A DNA stretch of 64,000 bases from assembly GCA_045638145.1 (NCBI GenBank), contig JAZUAU010000005.1:92880-156879 (forward strand), read 5' to 3'. Both the position numbers and the translations under genes were made by a program. Origin of the DNA: SFWF01 sp045638145 (GTDB lineage: Bacteria; Bacillota; Clostridia; Oscillospirales; Acutalibacteraceae). The number at the start of each line of letters is the position of its first letter. Positions within the stretch are counted from its first letter, which is position 1. Positions 50,406-60,163 of the stretch are shown here, one piece after another. Below the pieces are notes generated by a model. That model was given only the letters and a program-made list of their open reading frames with translations, was not told the DNA's origin and searched no databases.

Positions 50406-50731
50406 CGCTACTGCATAAATACTACGATTGGCAGCTTATCGAGAGTCTACCTTTAACGGCTCTCGGTGAGCTGCTTTCTTTCGCCCACAAAGAGGAGGAA
50501 CGCCTGCAAAAAGCGGAAATAGAAAAGCGGCTTTTTCCTTTGTGGCTCGTAAATTATGCGGTATCAAAAATAAAACCAGGGCTCGAGGTTATGGACTATG
50601 CCGAATTTGTAGCAAATGTGCTCTCGGACTCTCCCGCCCCGCAGCCTAAAACAGAAAAGAAAAGAACAGCCGAGGACATTATGGCGGATTTTGCGCCTAT
50701 CGTGGCGGCTGATAAACAGAAAGGAGGCTAA
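50040..50731 (+). CDS. Tail assembly chaperone fusion (gpGT-like) made by -1 frameshift
   Basis: Reading from 50040, a shift of one base back at the slippery heptamer 50360-50366 enters a frame open without stops to 50731. The added part (LLHKYYDWQLIESLPLTALG, ELLSFAHKEEERLQKAEIEK) is a typical T-domain, and no start codon with a ribosome binding site precedes it, so it is best made only as a fusion. The product would be about 230 residues. The ratio of short to fused product controls tail assembly in lambda-like phages. Confidence 0.85.
50360..50395 (+). promoter_or_regulatory. Programmed -1 frameshift signal
   Basis: The heptamer T TTT TTC at 50360-50366 is in the correct phase for a -1 slip. 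Five bases later, an 8-bp perfect stem TGCTCTAC (50372-50379) / GTAGAGCA (50388-50395) with loop GAAAGAAA provides the stimulatory structure. Confidence 0.85.
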
Positions 50732-50734
50732 CCT

Positions 50735-52924
50735 ATGGCAAGTATTTTTTCACTTTTCGGTACTATCTTTATTGACAACGCCGAGGCTGATAAAAGTATA
50801 GACACGACAACCGAAAAGGCAGAAAAGAGCGGCTCAAAGGTAGGCTCCGCTTTCGCTGCTATCGGCAAGGGTGCCGCCGCTATGGGAGCGGCGGTTATAA
50901 CGGGAGCCGCGGCTGTCGGTACCGCCGCTTACGGTATGGCAATGAAAACAGCCGAGCAAGCCGATTATATCGACAAGCTCTCCGAGAGAACGGGAATAAA
51001 TCGCGAGGAGCTCCAACGGTGGAAACACGCAGCCGACCAAAGCGGCGTTAGTGTTGACTCTTTCAAAAACGGTATTAAGAAAATGTCTGATGTTGTGGAC
51101 GACGCAAACAACGGCTCCAAAACAGCAGCAACAGCTATAGAGCGTTTGGGGCTATCCCTGGACGACCTTAACGCTATGTCAACCGAGGAAAAGTTTAACA
51201 CCATTACCGCAGCTCTTGCGGATATGGAGGACGGCGCAGAGCGTAACGCCCTGGGTAACGACCTCCTCGGAAAAAGCTATACCGAAATGCTACCGCTGCT
51301 TAACGCAGGCTCCGAGGGTATGGCGGCTCTAAAGAAAGAGGCGGACGACCTCGGTATAGTTATGTCGGAGGACACCGTAAAAGCGGGCGTAGTCCTCGGA
51401 GATACGATAGCAAACATTAAGGACGCTTTCGGCGGGCTTATGAACAGAATAGGCGCGGCGGCAATTCCGCTTATACAAAAAGTCGCCGATATGATAATAG
51501 CGGAACTCCCTAAAATTCAAGCCTTATTTGATAGGCTGATACCCGTTATTACAAGCATTTTCGAGCAGCTTTTACCGCCTTTGTTTACGCTGATTGAAAC
51601 GCTATTTCCCGTCCTTATGGATTTAGTAACGGCTCTGCTGCCTCCTATTGAGTCGATTATTACGGCAATTCTGCCCGTTATAATCAGCCTATTTCAGCAG
51701 CTCCTACCGTTCCTTATCCAAATTATAGAGCAAGTGCTCCCTATTGTGGTTGACCTTATCAACGGGCTTATGCCGCTTGTTATGCAGATTATAAACACGG
51801 TACTACCTATCCTTATTCAGCTAATACAAGCCATTTTGCCGCCGATAATTCAAATTATCCAGGCTATACTCCCCGTGGTAATTCAGCTTTTGCAGATGTT
51901 GCTACCGCCTATCTTGCAAATAGTAAATACCATTTTGCCCGTGATTATAAACCTCATAAACTTAATAATGCCTCTCGTGGTACGCATTATCGAGGCTATT
52001 TTGCCTATCATTATTCAGTTAATCGAAATGCTCTTGCCTCCGATTTTGCAAATCATAGACCAGGTATTGCCTATCCTCTTAAAGTTAATCGAAACTATCG
52101 TACCTATCGCTATACAGATAATCGAGGCTATTTTGCCCGTGGTTATCTCGCTGCTTGACGCGCTCTTGCCCGTTATTCAGCCGATACTCGATATTTTAAT
52201 GATACTGTTAGAGCCTCTCCTGGACTTGCTCAACCTCATTTTACCGCCGTTGTGCGATTTTATTAAAATGCTGTTTGACAAGCTCTTACCGCCTCTCTCA
52301 AAGGCTTTCTCGGGCGTGGCGGATATTGTCGGCGGCGTATTCAAAAACGCCTTTGACGGCATTAAAAAGGTTTTCGAGAATGTCAAGGGAATTTTTAACG
52401 GTATTATCGACTTTGTTAAAAATGTCTTTACGGGTAATTGGCGCGGAGCCTGGGACTCGGTTGTAAGCATTTTTAAGAATATTTTTGAGGGTATCAAAAA
52501 CGCCTTTAAGGTGCCTATAAATTGGATAATTGACGGTATAAATGTTTTTATCCGAGGGCTTAACAAGCTAAAAATACCCGATTGGGTACCAGGCGTAGGC
52601 GGTTTAGGACTCAATATTAAGGAACTCTCCCGCCTCCGTATCGGTATGGAGTATGTACCTTATGACGAGTACCCCGCGTTACTCCACAAGGGCGAGCGCG
52701 TATTGACCGCAGGCGAAAACAAGGAATACTCCGCCGCTATGTCTGCGGCGGCAGTAGGCGACGAAAAAGAGGGACGGCTCGTTATCAAAATCGAGCTCGG
52801 CGAAAAGGCTATTTACATTGAAAACCTCAAAGGCGACAGCGAGCAAGATGTAGAGAGCTTTGTTGACCTCTTGTTAGAGCTTATAGCCGAGAAAATCCAA
52901 AGAAAGGGAGTTGTATTTGCATAA
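50735..52924 (+). CDS. Tape measure protein
   Basis: The 729-residue protein fixes the tail length. The N-terminus (FSLFGTIFIDNAEADKSIDT) and a glycine/alanine hydrophobic stretch are typical. Residues 280-488 are 19 exact 11-residue repeats of the form L/M-P-x-hydrophobic-x-x-L/I-I-x-x-hydrophobic (for example LPPIIQIIQAI, LPVVIQLLQML). The C-terminal part (FENVKGIFNGIIDFVKNVFT, then HKGERVLTAGENKEYSAAMS) is conserved in related phages. It starts after AAGGAGGCTAACCT, just after the chaperone fusion. Confidence 0.95.
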   Translation: MASIFSLFGTIFIDNAEADKSIDTTTEKAEKSGSKVGSAFAAIGKGAAAMGAAVITGAAAVGTAAYGMAMKTAEQADYIDKLSERTGINREELQRWKHAADQSGVSVDSFKNGIKKMSDVVDDANNGSKTAATAIERLGLSLDDLNAMSTEEKFNTITAALADMEDGAERNALGNDLLGKSYTEMLPLLNAGSEGMAALKKEADDLGIVMSEDTVKAGVVLGDTIANIKDAFGGLMNRIGAAAIPLIQKVADMIIAELPKIQALFDRLIPVITSIFEQLLPPLFTLIETLFPVLMDLVTALLPPIESIITAILPVIISLFQQLLPFLIQIIEQVLPIVVDLINGLMPLVMQIINTVLPILIQLIQAILPPIIQIIQAILPVVIQLLQMLLPPILQIVNTILPVIINLINLIMPLVVRIIEAILPIIIQLIEMLLPPILQIIDQVLPILLKLIETIVPIAIQIIEAILPVVISLLDALLPVIQPILDILMILLEPLLDLLNLILPPLCDFIKMLFDKLLPPLSKAFSGVADIVGGVFKNAFDGIKKVFENVKGIFNGIIDFVKNVFTGNWRGAWDSVVSIFKNIFEGIKNAFKVPINWIIDGINVFIRGLNKLKIPDWVPGVGGLGLNIKELSRLRIGMEYVPYDEYPALLHKGERVLTAGENKEYSAAMSAAAVGDEKEGRLVIKIELGEKAIYIENLKGDSEQDVESFVDLLLELIAEKIQRKGVVFA

Positions 52925-53646
52925 TGGAAAAATTACCGTTTTTTATGTTCAAAGACCATAGCTCCCTCGAGTTTGGGCTGCTTATTTCCGAGAAAGGCTC
53001 CTACAAGGGAGCCTCTCGGGATATTAGCTATACAAGCGTCCCAGGGCGCAGCGGCGACCTTATCACAGACAACGGACGCTATAAAAATATCAAAATCCCG
53101 TATAACTGCGTATTGCTCAACAATACCGAGCGGGAATTTGTCGAGCTTACACACCAAATTAAAGGTTGGCTCCTGGCGGAGCAGGGCTATTTCCGTTTGT
53201 GGGATAGCTACGATAAAAAGTATTTTCGCCTGGGCTCCTACTCCGACGAGGTAGACATAGAGCAAGAGCTCCGCGACCTCGGCGGCGTAAAGCTCTCTTT
53301 CAACTGTAAGCCGTTTAAGTATTCTTTCGAGGGACAGCAGCCCGTCGTATTCACGGCAGCAGGCACCCTCTACAATGCAGAGTTTTACCCGTCCGCGCCG
53401 TATATCAAAATCACGGGCAGCGGGACGGTTACTTTAACCGTAAACAACGACTCGTTTACCTTTACGGATATTGACGAGTATATCGAGGTAGACTCCGACA
53501 TTATGAACGCTTATAAGGGCATACAGCCCCAAAATAACAAAATGTCGGGAGCGGCTTTCCCTACGCTGCTACCTGGCAGCAATGCTATTTCCTGGGTTGG
53601 TGATGTTACGCAGCTCGAAATCGTCCCGAGGTGGTGCTGCTTATGA
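52924..53646 (+). CDS. Distal tail protein (Dit)
   Basis: The 240-residue protein has the Dit N-terminal belt domain (FKDHSSLEFGLLISEKGSYK, YTSVPGRSGDLI) and a C-terminal galectin-like part (FYPSAPYIKITGSGTVTLTV). Hexamers connect the tail tube to the tip. It starts at ATG 52924, sharing the stop region of the tape measure gene. Confidence 0.9.
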   Translation: MEKLPFFMFKDHSSLEFGLLISEKGSYKGASRDISYTSVPGRSGDLITDNGRYKNIKIPYNCVLLNNTEREFVELTHQIKGWLLAEQGYFRLWDSYDKKYFRLGSYSDEVDIEQELRDLGGVKLSFNCKPFKYSFEGQQPVVFTAAGTLYNAEFYPSAPYIKITGSGTVTLTVNNDSFTFTDIDEYIEVDSDIMNAYKGIQPQNNKMSGAAFPTLLPGSNAISWVGDVTQLEIVPRWCCL

Positions 53647-55985
53647 TACCAATTTTATACACAAAAAACGAGAGCGCCTTTACGCATAACGGTATCGGCT
53701 TTCTAAAAGACGCTACAAAGTGTACAGTAACCGAGGAGCGTAACGGCTCCTATGAGTGCTCTTTACAGTACCCTATTACGGGACAATGGTACGACCAAAT
53801 TACGGAGGGCTGCATTATCAAGGCGAAAGCCAACGACACGAGCGAGCCGCAGCTATTCCGTATTTACAAATCGAGCAAGCCTCTTAAAGGTATCGTTACA
53901 TATTCAGCGGAGCATATCAGCTACGACCTTAACGGCATACCGACTCTCGGTTTTTCCGTTAAAAATGTAACGCCGCAAGCGGCTATTACTCGAGCTATCC
54001 AGGACGCGGGCTTACCGTCCGCGTTTACTGCTATAAGCGATATTTCCACCCTCAACAGCTCGACCATTTTAACGCCTTGCTCCGTCCGCGCTATCCTGGG
54101 CGGGCAGGCGGGCTCGGTGCTTGATGTGTGGGGCGGCGAGTTTGAGTTTGATAATTTCGTAGTCAAGCTCCATAAGCACCGCGGCTCCGATAGAGGCGTA
54201 AGTATCGAGTACGGTAAAAACCTAAAAGACCTCAAGCAAGAGGCAAATATAGCCGATTGCTATACGCACCTTATGCCGTATGCTCGCTACTCCCAGGACG
54301 GAGAGGGCGACGAGAAAATAGAGGTATATGTTTACCTCTCGGAAAAGGTGCTGCCTCTTAACAACGCCGAAAATATCGGACACAGTAAAGCCTATATTAT
54401 GGATTTTACAGACCGTTTCGGAGAGGGAGAGGCAGTTACCGAGGAGGCTTTACGAGCCAAAGCTACCGCATACGCTGCGGCAGCGGAGCTCGGCGTGCCA
54501 AAGGTTAATATTACCGTTTCTTTTATTCAGCTATGGCAGACCGAGGAATATAAAAACATAGCACCTCTTGAGCGGGTTATGATGTGCGATACCGTAGCCG
54601 TCCGATTTTCAAAGCTCGGCGTAACGGCTCGCGCAAAGGTTATAAAGACAACCTATAACACCCTCGAGGAGAAATACGATAGCGTCGAACTCGGCGACGC
54701 TAAAAGCTCGTTTGCGGACACCGTAAACAAGCAGCAGGCAGCTATAGAGGAAATTAAGACCTCTGTACAAAAAGGGCAGGCAGCAGCTACAGAGCAGCTC
54801 AAAAAGGCAATAGCAAACGCTACGAGCCTTATTACGGGACACTCGGGCGGCTATGTCGTCCTTAACCCTGCGGAAAAGCCGCAAGAAATCCTCGTACTTG
54901 ACGCGCCTACCCTCGAGGAGGCTGTTAATGTGTGGCGGTGGAATAGCGGCGGCTTGGGTTACTCCTCTACGGGCTACAATGGCGAGTACGCGCTCGCTAT
55001 GACAATGGACGGCGCAATAGTCGCCGACTTTATTAACGCGGGTATTCTTAACGGTGCCCTATTGCAGGCGGACTCGGTGCAAGCCTCCTCTATCTCTCAA
55101 GAGTACAAAACGGCGGTTACAAACGAAATCGGCGAGGCTACCTCGAGCGTAGAGCAGGCGTTTATCGCAGCCGACGAGCACCTATTGAGCGTTATTAAAG
55201 GCATTGAAACCGTTTTTTACGGTGATGTAGAAACCCTCGAAACGACCATATCAACCCTCGAGCAGAAAATAGACAGCTTGACGCTCTCTTATACCACCAA
55301 AACAACGGGCGGTATTAACAATATTAGAAACTCGAGCGGATTAAACGGCGTTTCGGACGATTGGAGCTATACGGGCTCGGTTGTAGCGCAGCAAACGGCA
55401 GACGCGGTAAACAATACCGCCTCGGGCTCTATGTTTCGCTTGCGCGTCGGTACTCTATTGCAAGAAATAACCGTTTTGCAGGGTAAAGAGTATACGCTGA
55501 CCTTTAAGGCAAAAATAGGCACCGCTAACCGCTGCTATGTACTTATCAATAACGGCGGTAACGATACTTTTATTTTTGACGAGCAGGCAATAAATAACAC
55601 CTGGGCGGAGTATTCTTTGACCTTTACAGCAGCAGGCAACACCGTAACACTTACGGCGGGTACCACGGGCTATTATTTGTATGTGGCGGACTTTATGTTA
55701 GCGGAGGGCAGCCAAAAGCAAAATTGGACTCCCGCGCCTAACGAAATCTATACCGAAAATGTAAAGATAGACCGCCGAGGCATTAACATTACGAACTCCG
55801 AGAGCTCCACAGAAACCATTATAGACCATACGCAATTTGCAGTTAAGCACGCGGGAGCGGTAGTCCTTACCGTAAACAAAGACCTTACTACTTTACGCAA
55901 AACCGAGGTAACGGACGAGCTGACAGTAGGCAAAGGCAAGTTTGTACCGCAGAGCGCGGGGCTTGATATTGTACTGCTCGATTAA
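53643..55985 (+). CDS. Tail-associated protein (Tal, prophage endopeptidase tail family)
   Basis: The 780-residue protein has an N-terminal gp27-like baseplate domain (FLKDATKCTVTEERNGSYEC, ITYSAEHISYDLNGIPTLGF-like) typical of siphovirus Tal proteins, a coiled-coil segment (about 360-520), and a C-terminal carbohydrate-binding-like beta-sandwich (YTLTFKAKIGTANRCYVLIN). It forms the tip and may open the cell envelope. ATG 53643, overlapping the Dit stop, is preferred to GTG 53631 because of the GAGGTGG spacing. Confidence 0.88.
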   Translation: MIPILYTKNESAFTHNGIGFLKDATKCTVTEERNGSYECSLQYPITGQWYDQITEGCIIKAKANDTSEPQLFRIYKSSKPLKGIVTYSAEHISYDLNGIPTLGFSVKNVTPQAAITRAIQDAGLPSAFTAISDISTLNSSTILTPCSVRAILGGQAGSVLDVWGGEFEFDNFVVKLHKHRGSDRGVSIEYGKNLKDLKQEANIADCYTHLMPYARYSQDGEGDEKIEVYVYLSEKVLPLNNAENIGHSKAYIMDFTDRFGEGEAVTEEALRAKATAYAAAAELGVPKVNITVSFIQLWQTEEYKNIAPLERVMMCDTVAVRFSKLGVTARAKVIKTTYNTLEEKYDSVELGDAKSSFADTVNKQQAAIEEIKTSVQKGQAAATEQLKKAIANATSLITGHSGGYVVLNPAEKPQEILVLDAPTLEEAVNVWRWNSGGLGYSSTGYNGEYALAMTMDGAIVADFINAGILNGALLQADSVQASSISQEYKTAVTNEIGEATSSVEQAFIAADEHLLSVIKGIETVFYGDVETLETTISTLEQKIDSLTLSYTTKTTGGINNIRNSSGLNGVSDDWSYTGSVVAQQTADAVNNTASGSMFRLRVGTLLQEITVLQGKEYTLTFKAKIGTANRCYVLINNGGNDTFIFDEQAINNTWAEYSLTFTAAGNTVTLTAGTTGYYLYVADFMLAEGSQKQNWTPAPNEIYTENVKIDRRGINITNSESSTETIIDHTQFAVKHAGAVVLTVNKDLTTLRKTEVTDELTVGKGKFVPQSAGLDIVLLD

Positions 55986-55997
55986 GGAGGCGACACT

Positions 55998-57974
55998 ATG
56001 GCAACATTTAAGAGTAATTCTTATGAGGGCAGATACTTACAGCTCGATATTACAGAGTCCGTAAATGTAAAGGCTAACACCTCTACTCTTACCTGGACGC
56101 TGCAATGCTTGGGCGGCTCGGTAAACTACTACTCTACCGCCCCGACTACCGTAACAATTAACGGTACCGTCGTTTATAGCAAAGGCGCGACCTCTTGGGA
56201 CTCAAAAGCGTTTCCCGCAGCTAAAGGCTCAACAAGTGGCACTATTACCGTTGCTCACGGCTCGGACGGCAAAAAGAGTATTACGGTAGGTTTTTCGACG
56301 AGAGTATACTACTCCACCGCGCAAGAATACGGCGGCAGTATGACTCTTACAAATATTGACCGTACAGCCCCTACCGTAACGCTCGCGACCTCTAATATAA
56401 CAGCCTCAAGCGTAAAAATTAAGGTTACAGCCTCGGCTACCGCTAATAAGTGGTGGTATTCAATTAACGGCGGCTCCTCTTGGGTGGAGTTTAACTCTAC
56501 GGACGGCACCTCCAAAGAATACACAATAACGGGACTTACGCCTAACACCTCGTACAGTATACAAGTTTGCGCGAGAAAAAAGACAAATGATGTAGACGGC
56601 TACTCGAGCAAAACCTCGGTAAAGACGCTCGGCGGCTCGGTTATATCCTCCGTGAGTGCATTTACCGCCGACGCAGCTACGGCAAAAATAACAATGTCGG
56701 TAACGGTATACAATACGAGCTACACGCACACGCTCGTTATTAAAAACGGCTCTACAACCGTTTTAACTATAACGGGCTTGAGCTTATCCAACGGCTCGAA
56801 CACTATAACGCTTACCGCAGCGCAACGCTCTACGGTGCTTGCGGCTATGTCGGCTCTAAAGAGCTTTACGGGCACCTTTACGCTGACAACCTATAGCGGC
56901 ACAACGCAAATAGGTACCGCCTCGGAGAAAACGGCGACGGTGCAGACGACCTCCGCGAACTCTGCGCCGACATTTACGGCGTTTGCCTTTGAGGACTCCA
57001 ACGCAACAGCCGTAGGCGTTACGGGTAACAATCAAATTTTAATACAGAATATCTCAACGCTAAAGCTGACTTTGACGGCAGCTACGGCAAAGAACGGCGC
57101 GACCATTTCGAGCTATTCTGTTGTGGCGGGCTCCAAAACCGCCTCGGGTACCACTACCACAATAACGGTAGGCACCTTACCCGATAAAGGCACCGTCCCC
57201 GTTATCGTTACGGCTATCGACTCTCGAGGCTACACAACAGCGGTAACGGTTAATATTACCGTCCTCGAGTATGAGGGTATCAATATTACCGAGTACACTA
57301 TGCGCCGTGTAAATGAGGTTGAGGACACAACCCAGGTAACAATCGGCGGCGACATTACGCCCGTAACCATTGGCGGCGTAAACAAAAACAGCTTGCGCTA
57401 TCTGTACTATCGCTACCGCAAAACAAGCGACAGCGCGTATAACAGCTACAAGGATATTACAAGCTCCACAGAATACGACGACAGCGGCTTTAATTTTGAG
57501 TCCGACGAGTGGTTAAGCCTGGACGCTGACTACTCCTATTATGTGCAATTCCTCGTTACCGACAAGCTGACCTCGGACACCGTTACAATAACGGTACCGC
57601 AGGGCACGCCGCTACTTGCGCTCCGCCGTAAAAAGGTAGGTATAAACAAGCGCGAGCCTGCGGCGGCTTTAGATGTTGACGGCTCGGTTATGATGAACGG
57701 TTTTAATGTGCTCGGACTCGTGGCGGCTCTCGACGGTACAGAGGACTTAAATAACCTCGTGGCGGGCGGCATATACACCCAGGCGTTAAACGCTAACGCA
57801 AGCACCGACAAGCACTACCCGAAAGCTATTGCGGGCTTTTTGGAGGTTATGGCTAACCCGAGCGGATATATTATGCAGCGGTACACCGCCTACGATAACT
57901 CCGCCGTGTATGTTCGTACCCGATACGATAATAAATGGTACGCTTGGAAAAGCGTTACATTAACCACAGTATAA
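55998..57974 (+). CDS. DUF859-type tail fibre/minor structural protein
   Basis: The 658-residue protein starts with a DUF859-like region (TFKSNSYEGRYLQLDITESV), contains an Fn3-like domain (WYSINGGSSWVEFNSTDG, YTITGLTPNTSYSIQVCARK), further beta-sandwich repeats, and ends with a trimerisation and pyocin-knob-like part (YTQALNANASTDKHYPKAIA, YDNKWYAWKSVTLTTV). It is probably a fibre or tail-tip decoration protein. Thr and Ser are very frequent, as in secreted surface proteins. Confidence 0.85.
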   Translation: MATFKSNSYEGRYLQLDITESVNVKANTSTLTWTLQCLGGSVNYYSTAPTTVTINGTVVYSKGATSWDSKAFPAAKGSTSGTITVAHGSDGKKSITVGFSTRVYYSTAQEYGGSMTLTNIDRTAPTVTLATSNITASSVKIKVTASATANKWWYSINGGSSWVEFNSTDGTSKEYTITGLTPNTSYSIQVCARKKTNDVDGYSSKTSVKTLGGSVISSVSAFTADAATAKITMSVTVYNTSYTHTLVIKNGSTTVLTITGLSLSNGSNTITLTAAQRSTVLAAMSALKSFTGTFTLTTYSGTTQIGTASEKTATVQTTSANSAPTFTAFAFEDSNATAVGVTGNNQILIQNISTLKLTLTAATAKNGATISSYSVVAGSKTASGTTTTITVGTLPDKGTVPVIVTAIDSRGYTTAVTVNITVLEYEGINITEYTMRRVNEVEDTTQVTIGGDITPVTIGGVNKNSLRYLYYRYRKTSDSAYNSYKDITSSTEYDDSGFNFESDEWLSLDADYSYYVQFLVTDKLTSDTVTITVPQGTPLLALRRKKVGINKREPAAALDVDGSVMMNGFNVLGLVAALDGTEDLNNLVAGGIYTQALNANASTDKHYPKAIAGFLEVMANPSGYIMQRYTAYDNSAVYVRTRYDNKWYAWKSVTLTTV

Positions 57975-57986
57975 GGAGGCTTACCT

Positions 57987-59690
57987 ATGGAAATTAGGCA
58001 AAAACTTTCTCTCGATTTTGGCAGAGATACGCACCCTATTACGGTATTTGCAAAGCAGAACGACACAAAAACCCGTTTTCTTGAAATTACCCCGCTTAAT
58101 TGCGGGCAGGCTTACGCTATCGAGGACGGCGTAACGCCCCGCTTGCAGCTTACCAAAGCTGACGGGCATACCGTACTCAATGACGCAACCGTAGAAAACG
58201 GCGTTATCGTTGTCGAACTGACACCGCAGGCACTCGCAGCCGCAGGCGTGGCGGTTGCCGAAATCGGACTTTATAAGGGCGAGGCTCTTTTGAGCTCGCA
58301 AATTTTCTATATTGATGTGGAGCGGGCGGCTTTCGATAAAGACGCACCCGTAAGCTCCGACGAGTTTAACGCTCTTACCGCTGCTCTTGCCGAGGTTAAT
58401 ACCGTAGCAGAGAGAGCGGCTACTATCGCCTCGGAAATCGCAAACGAGGCAGCAGACAACGCCAACGGCGCAGCCGAGGGCGCGGAAAAGGTTAATATTT
58501 CGGCAGTACAGACCGAAACGGGCGCGACTATCAGCGTAACCGACAGAGAGGGTACTGTAACTACCGTACATATTGACACGCTCGCAGCGGTTAATACCTG
58601 GGAGGATATTAAAAACGCCGTCCGCCTGGGACTCGGAGAAAAGCTCTTTCCCGTTGGCTATGAGTTTACTACGGAGGACTCCGTTACGGGAGCGGTTATT
58701 ACTTGGGTTGTAAGAGGACATAACCACCACGCAGCGGCAAACAAAAAGCTCGAGCACACAATGACGCTCGAGGCTAAATATGTTTACGGTACCGCAGCGG
58801 GTACCTACAAATCCCTCGTATTTGACGCATACGAGGCGTTGTATTATGCCTCCGAGGAAATCCCCGCAGGCACCTATAATTTTATTTTGGAATACGACAC
58901 CTCGAGTATTGTAAGCGGCACCTATCAATTTACGCTAACAAAAGCGGTACCCGCAGGCGGACAAATCGTACTCGGTACAAATTCCAACTCTACGGCTGTT
59001 ACGGGCTGCAAAATTGCCACATACGGCACCGTGGCGGGCGTTGACGCTATCGAGAGCGGTATTGCTGTTACGGCAGGCTCCGAGGGCGTAAACCTCGGTA
59101 CCGTTAAGGGCACATCTGCGACAAGCGAAAATCTTAATTGCGCTCAACGCATTTTATGGGGCTCCAATAACTACGCGCAGAGCGCGGCTCGTCAATGGCT
59201 GAACAGCGACGCAGCAGCAGGCGCGGTATGGACTCCTACAAACAAATTTGACCGCCGCCCGTCCTGGGCTACAAGCTACAGCGGTTTTATGCTTGGTTTG
59301 CCTGCGGACTTTTTAGCAGCGGTACAACCCGCGGCTATCCCTTGCCGCACTAACTCCGTATTTGAGGTAAACAGCCTCGACGGCACCGAGTACACCGTAA
59401 ACAAGGTTTACGAACTGCAAGATAAATTTTTCTTGCTCTCTCGTCCCGAAATTTACGGCTCCTGGGACAGCGCAACCTATAAAGACGGCGAGCTGTTGGA
59501 GTTTTACGAGGGCTTTACCGATACCGAGCGTATCAAATACGACGCGGCGGGCTCGGCGCGTTACTGTTGGCTCCGTTCCCCTAGCCCTGGGACCGCGAGC
59601 GGCGAGCGCTATGTGTACACGAGTGGAGCGTTGTACAGCAGCCACGCGGTTACCGGTAACGGAGTCGCCCCCGCTTGTATAATCGCATAA
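57987..59690 (+). CDS. BppU-type baseplate/receptor-binding protein with DUF6273-like C-terminal domain, DGR target
   Basis: The 567-residue protein has a BppU-like N-terminus (RQKLSLDFGRDTHPITVFAK, QILFYIDVERAAF-like), a helical linker (about 125-170), a beta part, and a C-terminal DUF6273/C-type-lectin-like domain with CAQRILWGSNNYAQSAARQW and LRSPSPGTASGERYVYTSGA. The last 43 codons are the variable repeat VR1. It most likely binds the host surface at the tail tip. Diversifying its ligand face by the DGR would change host range. It starts at ATG 57987 after AAGGAGGCTTACCT. Confidence 0.92.
   Translation: MEIRQKLSLDFGRDTHPITVFAKQNDTKTRFLEITPLNCGQAYAIEDGVTPRLQLTKADGHTVLNDATVENGVIVVELTPQALAAAGVAVAEIGLYKGEALLSSQIFYIDVERAAFDKDAPVSSDEFNALTAALAEVNTVAERAATIASEIANEAADNANGAAEGAEKVNISAVQTETGATISVTDREGTVTTVHIDTLAAVNTWEDIKNAVRLGLGEKLFPVGYEFTTEDSVTGAVITWVVRGHNHHAAANKKLEHTMTLEAKYVYGTAAGTYKSLVFDAYEALYYASEEIPAGTYNFILEYDTSSIVSGTYQFTLTKAVPAGGQIVLGTNSNSTAVTGCKIATYGTVAGVDAIESGIAVTAGSEGVNLGTVKGTSATSENLNCAQRILWGSNNYAQSAARQWLNSDAAAGAVWTPTNKFDRRPSWATSYSGFMLGLPADFLAAVQPAAIPCRTNSVFEVNSLDGTEYTVNKVYELQDKFFLLSRPEIYGSWDSATYKDGELLEFYEGFTDTERIKYDAAGSARYCWLRSPSPGTASGERYVYTSGALYSSHAVTGNGVAPACIIA
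59550..59678 (+). repeat. DGR variable repeat VR1
   Basis: The 129 bases align without gaps to the template repeat at 60164-60292, shifted by 614 bases. There are 16 differences and all 16 are at template adenines (34 adenines in the template); every other base is identical. The repeat is in codon phase with the receptor-binding protein. The 3' GGAGTCGCCCCCG tract is the likely initiation-of-mutagenic-homing region; one template A in GATTGT is C in both VRs. Confidence 0.96.
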
Positions 59691-59698
59691 TCTAAAAT

Positions 59699-59716
59699 CC
59701 GCCTCGGTAGAGGCGG
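59699..59716 (+). other. Hairpin downstream of VR1
   Basis: CCGCCTC GGTA GAGGCGG is a perfect 7-bp stem with a four-base loop, 20 bases after VR1. In the Bordetella phage BPP-1 DGR a hairpin of this kind just after VR is needed for efficient homing. It also lies before the Avd ribosome binding site. Confidence 0.75.
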
Positions 59717-59734
59717 TAAAAAGGAGGTTTTAAT

Positions 59735-60145
59735 ATGAGCGTTAGAAAAGGCGACAGAGGCGAGGGCAAGCTGCAAGTGCTTAATAAAGCTCGAGAGCTT
59801 AAAAAGTATTCATTAGCTGCCCTCAAAAACGAGAAACACTTTCCAAAGAGTACCCGTTGGCTTTATGCCTCGCCGATTGCTACAGAGGTACGCGAGGCTT
59901 GTATTTGCATACGGCACGCTAACTCGGTATATGTAACCAACGCCGAGGAGTACAGCTACCGCCGTATGGAGCAAGTAAAGGCGCACGCGCACCTCGACGC
60001 TCTATTAGACCTTATCGACGACGCATACGACGCGGGCTATATTTCGGGCGATAAAGCGGAGTTTTGGACGGGGTTAATACTCAAGACAGACGACCTCTTA
60101 AAAGCCTGGATTAAGTCCGACAAAGACAAATACAAAGATATGTAG
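59735..60145 (+). CDS. avd: DGR accessory variability determinant (Avd)
   Basis: The 136-residue, mostly helical and basic protein (LQVLNKARELKKYSLAALKN, SPIATEVREACICIRHANSV, MEQVKAHAHLDALLDLIDDA) has the four-helix pattern of Avd proteins, which bind the reverse transcriptase and the template RNA and are required for mutagenic homing. It lies between VR1 and TR in the canonical order. It starts at ATG 59735 after AAGGAGGTTTTAAT. Its amber stop is in the same frame as TR and RT. Confidence 0.9.
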   Translation: MSVRKGDRGEGKLQVLNKARELKKYSLAALKNEKHFPKSTRWLYASPIATEVREACICIRHANSVYVTNAEEYSYRRMEQVKAHAHLDALLDLIDDAYDAGYISGDKAEFWTGLILKTDDLLKAWIKSDKDKYKDM

Positions 60146-60163
60146 GGCGGTTGCTATATTTTC

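Noticed and set aside
51572..52198. 33-bp periodic DNA considered as a CRISPR-like array
   Set aside because: The periodicity comes from 11-residue protein repeats; units diverge at third codon positions and there are no invariant repeats or spacers.
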